From: CBDUXZ01 sp965371325 [NCBI: uncultured bacterium]
GTDB taxonomy: Bacteria > JAUYMQ01
DNA: 14,378 bases
Reading direction: 5' to 3'
Assembly (NCBI GenBank): GCA_965371325.1
Contig: CBDUXZ010000010.1
Coordinates: forward strand, 1-14,378
The notes below the pieces were generated by a model, which was not told the origin of the DNA, did no database searches, and saw nothing but the letters and a program-made list of their open reading frames with translations. Positions 12,659 to 14,378 of the stretch are shown here, in pieces. The number at the start of each line of letters is the position of its first letter. Within the stretch, counting starts at the first letter, position 1. A program made the translations under genes and the position numbers.

Positions 12659-14378
12659 CGCGAAGCGCCTCCGACGCCGCCCCTTCGATCTCCGCGTGAA
12701 TTTCGACGTTTCGCTTCGGATCGGTGCGGAACTCGAGGATCCGGCACTCCCCGCTCTCAAGCGATGCCGCGACGGCCGGCCGAAGAGCCTTCGCGTCGCG
12801 GATGACGCGGTGGCCAAGGCCGAAAAGATCGGCCGCGCGAGCGAAGTCGAGACCGTGCGGCGTGGCGAAAAACTCCTCGAACCGCTCGACCTGGCGGGCC
12901 TGCGGCAGGAAGTGGAAGATCCCGCCGCCGTTGTTGTTGACGACGACGATCGTGATCGGAATGCCGTAGCGCCGCGCGGCCAGCAGGCCGCCCAGATCGT
13001 GCAGGAAGCTCAGATCGCCGACGAGGAGCGCGGTGGGACCGTCGGAAACGGCGGCCACCCCCAGGGCGGTCGAAACGACCCCGTCAATCCCGTTCGCGCC
13101 CCGGTTTGCCAGCACGCGGATGTCGCGATCCGTTCCGGGGAGGAACGCATCGAGATCCCGCACAGGCATGCTCGAGCCCACAAAGAGCGTCGCACCGGGG
13201 GGGAGCGCCAGGGCGAGGTCTCTGGCCGCCCTCCCCTCGAACGGCTCCTCGAGCGCATCGATGGCCCCTTGCACCGCGGCGCGGACGCGGCCGTTCGCCT
13301 CCCGCCAGGACGCGAGCCAGGAGGACTGTCCGTAGCGTCCTTCACCGAGCATCTTGGCCGCCGCGCGGCAGAGCAACGCGGGTTCGGCGCGGATCACGTC
13401 CGTCGCAAGATGAAGCGGGTCGCGGTGATCGCCGCCGGGATCCACGAGGATGTAGCGACCACTCTTGTCTTTCTCGGATGAAGCGTTCCCGGCAACGGCT
13501 CCCCTGCTCCCTCCTGAAAGCGCGAGGTGCTCGCCCAAAGCCTTCGAGGTCGGCATGGCGCCGATCTGAACGATCAGTGCCGGCCGGTGCCGGGCGGCGA
13601 ACGCCTCCACGCGGAGGAGCGCGTCATAGGCGTCCATCACGAACTCCGGGGGGAACGGCCCGGCCCGAAGCCCCGAGGTGATCTCGGCCAAAACAGGGTA
13701 GCCGGCGGCGCGGGCGAGCATCGTCACCGCAGCCGCCAGGTCGCGGTCCCCGCCACTCTCCCCGCAAACGATGAGGCCTTCGGGCTGGGCGGCGATGAGA
13801 TCCGCCAGCGATTGGACCACAGCCTCCTCCGGGGCAAGACGCCCTCCCGCGTGCGAGATACGCGGGCGCGGATCAAGCATCGCCGCCTCGCTGGGCGCCC
13901 TGGCAAGCAGTTCCGGCGCGGGCGTGAGCGGGTCGCGAAGCGGCACGTTCAGGTGAACGGGTCCGGCCGGCGAAGCACCGGCGGTGGCGGCCGCCCGGGC
14001 GCCCAGCGAACGGAAAAAACGGACTGAGGATGCCGTCGCGTCTGGCGCGGAAGCTTCGAAGAACCATTTGACCGTCCCACCGTAAAACTTGATCTGATCG
14101 ATCGTCTGGCCCGCGCCGCACGCGCGCAGTTCCGGTGGGCGGTCGGCCGTGAGAATCACCAGCGGGATCCCCGCGTAACGCGCCTCGATCGCCGCGGGGT
14201 GAAACCCCGCCGCGGCCGTGCCGCTCGTAGAGAGGAGCACGACGGGCCTGCGGGTCGCCTTCGCAATGCCGAGAGCGAAAAACCCACCGGACCGCTCGTC
14301 GACGTGCGACCAGCAACGCAACCCCTCCGTGCCGAGGAGCGCCAGGGCGAGGGGCGTCGACCGGGAGCCGGGCGAGAT
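12651..14378 (-). CDS. menD: 2-Succinyl-5-enolpyruvyl-6-hydroxy-3-cyclohexene-1-carboxylate synthase (5' end outside window)
   Basis: 575 residues are visible and the frame is open to the right edge, beginning at ISPGSRSTPLAL; roughly 25-35 N-terminal residues are off-window. The ThDP-dependent enzyme joins isochorismate and 2-oxoglutarate. Seen are the SPGSRS substrate-binding Arg region, the cofactor-activating Glu E28 in VDERSGG, SMPVRDLD and NRGANGIDG with the two conserved arginines, and the ThDP/Mg site GDLSFLHD (454-461) followed by NNNGGGIF (481-488). It is the first visible gene of the men run. A shorter start at TTG 14321 would cut off the SPGSRS motif and is wrong. Confidence 0.97.
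   Translation of the reverse strand: MSPGSRSTPLALALLGTEGLRCWSHVDERSGGFFALGIAKATRRPVVLLSTSGTAAAGFHPAAIEARYAGIPLVILTADRPPELRACGAGQTIDQIKFYGGTVKWFFEASAPDATASSVRFFRSLGARAAATAGASPAGPVHLNVPLRDPLTPAPELLARAPSEAAMLDPRPRISHAGGRLAPEEAVVQSLADLIAAQPEGLIVCGESGGDRDLAAAVTMLARAAGYPVLAEITSGLRAGPFPPEFVMDAYDALLRVEAFAARHRPALIVQIGAMPTSKALGEHLALSGGSRGAVAGNASSEKDKSGRYILVDPGGDHRDPLHLATDVIRAEPALLCRAAAKMLGEGRYGQSSWLASWREANGRVRAAVQGAIDALEEPFEGRAARDLALALPPGATLFVGSSMPVRDLDAFLPGTDRDIRVLANRGANGIDGVVSTALGVAAVSDGPTALLVGDLSFLHDLGGLLAARRYGIPITIVVVNNNGGGIFHFLPQARQVERFEEFFATPHGLDFARAADLFGLGHRVIRDAKALRPAVAASLESGECRILEFRTDPKRNVEIHAEIEGAASEALRDA

Overview
The window is high-GC bacterial DNA coding mostly on the minus strand. A classical o-succinylbenzoate menaquinone pathway, secreted proteins with Sec signal peptides and a C-terminal sorting-like tail on a peptidase suggest a Gram-negative bacterium of the deltaproteobacterial/Binatota-like or a related candidate lineage. 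That placement is inference; nothing here fixes the taxon.

Right half (about 7.6-14.4 kb, minus strand): a tightly packed menaquinone operon in transcription order menD (5' end outside the window)-menH-menB-menA-menC-menE. Junctions are 8-bp, 4-bp (ATGA), +2-bp, 4-bp (GTGA) and 8-bp, so the genes look translationally coupled. The products cover isochorismate to demethylmenaquinone except the DHNA-CoA thioesterase step; isochorismate synthase (menF) is not in the window and may lie upstream. The last gene is followed on the same strand by a ClC-type chloride transport protein with CBS and RCK-C regulatory domains.

Middle (2.5-5.4 kb): a minus-strand S53 (sedolisin/kumamolisin) peptidase with signal peptide, propeptide and a C-terminal Pro-rich/hydrophobic/basic tail stands divergent to a plus-strand secreted protein of unknown family. 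Between them is an A/T-richer intergenic region holding a remnant of an IS3-type transposase. A strong bidirectional terminator separates the convergent secreted-protein gene and clC.

Left part (0-2.3 kb, minus strand): an enoyl-CoA hydratase/isomerase-superfamily gene, a gene of the ATC-hydrolase-like family, and a MerR-family metal regulator with the three-cysteine spacing of divalent-metal sensors. Two matching MerR-type operator candidates (CTGACCTTG-N10-CARGG) flank merR. One lies just downstream of it and reads toward the left edge, where the probable target gene starts off-window; the other lies at merR's own start.

No CRISPR array, rRNA or tRNA was recognised. Nothing amounts to a clearly new system. 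The best leads are the paired MerR operators, the sortable S53 peptidase with its divergent orphan secreted neighbour, and active-site substitutions in the hydratase-like enzyme and the ClC protein.
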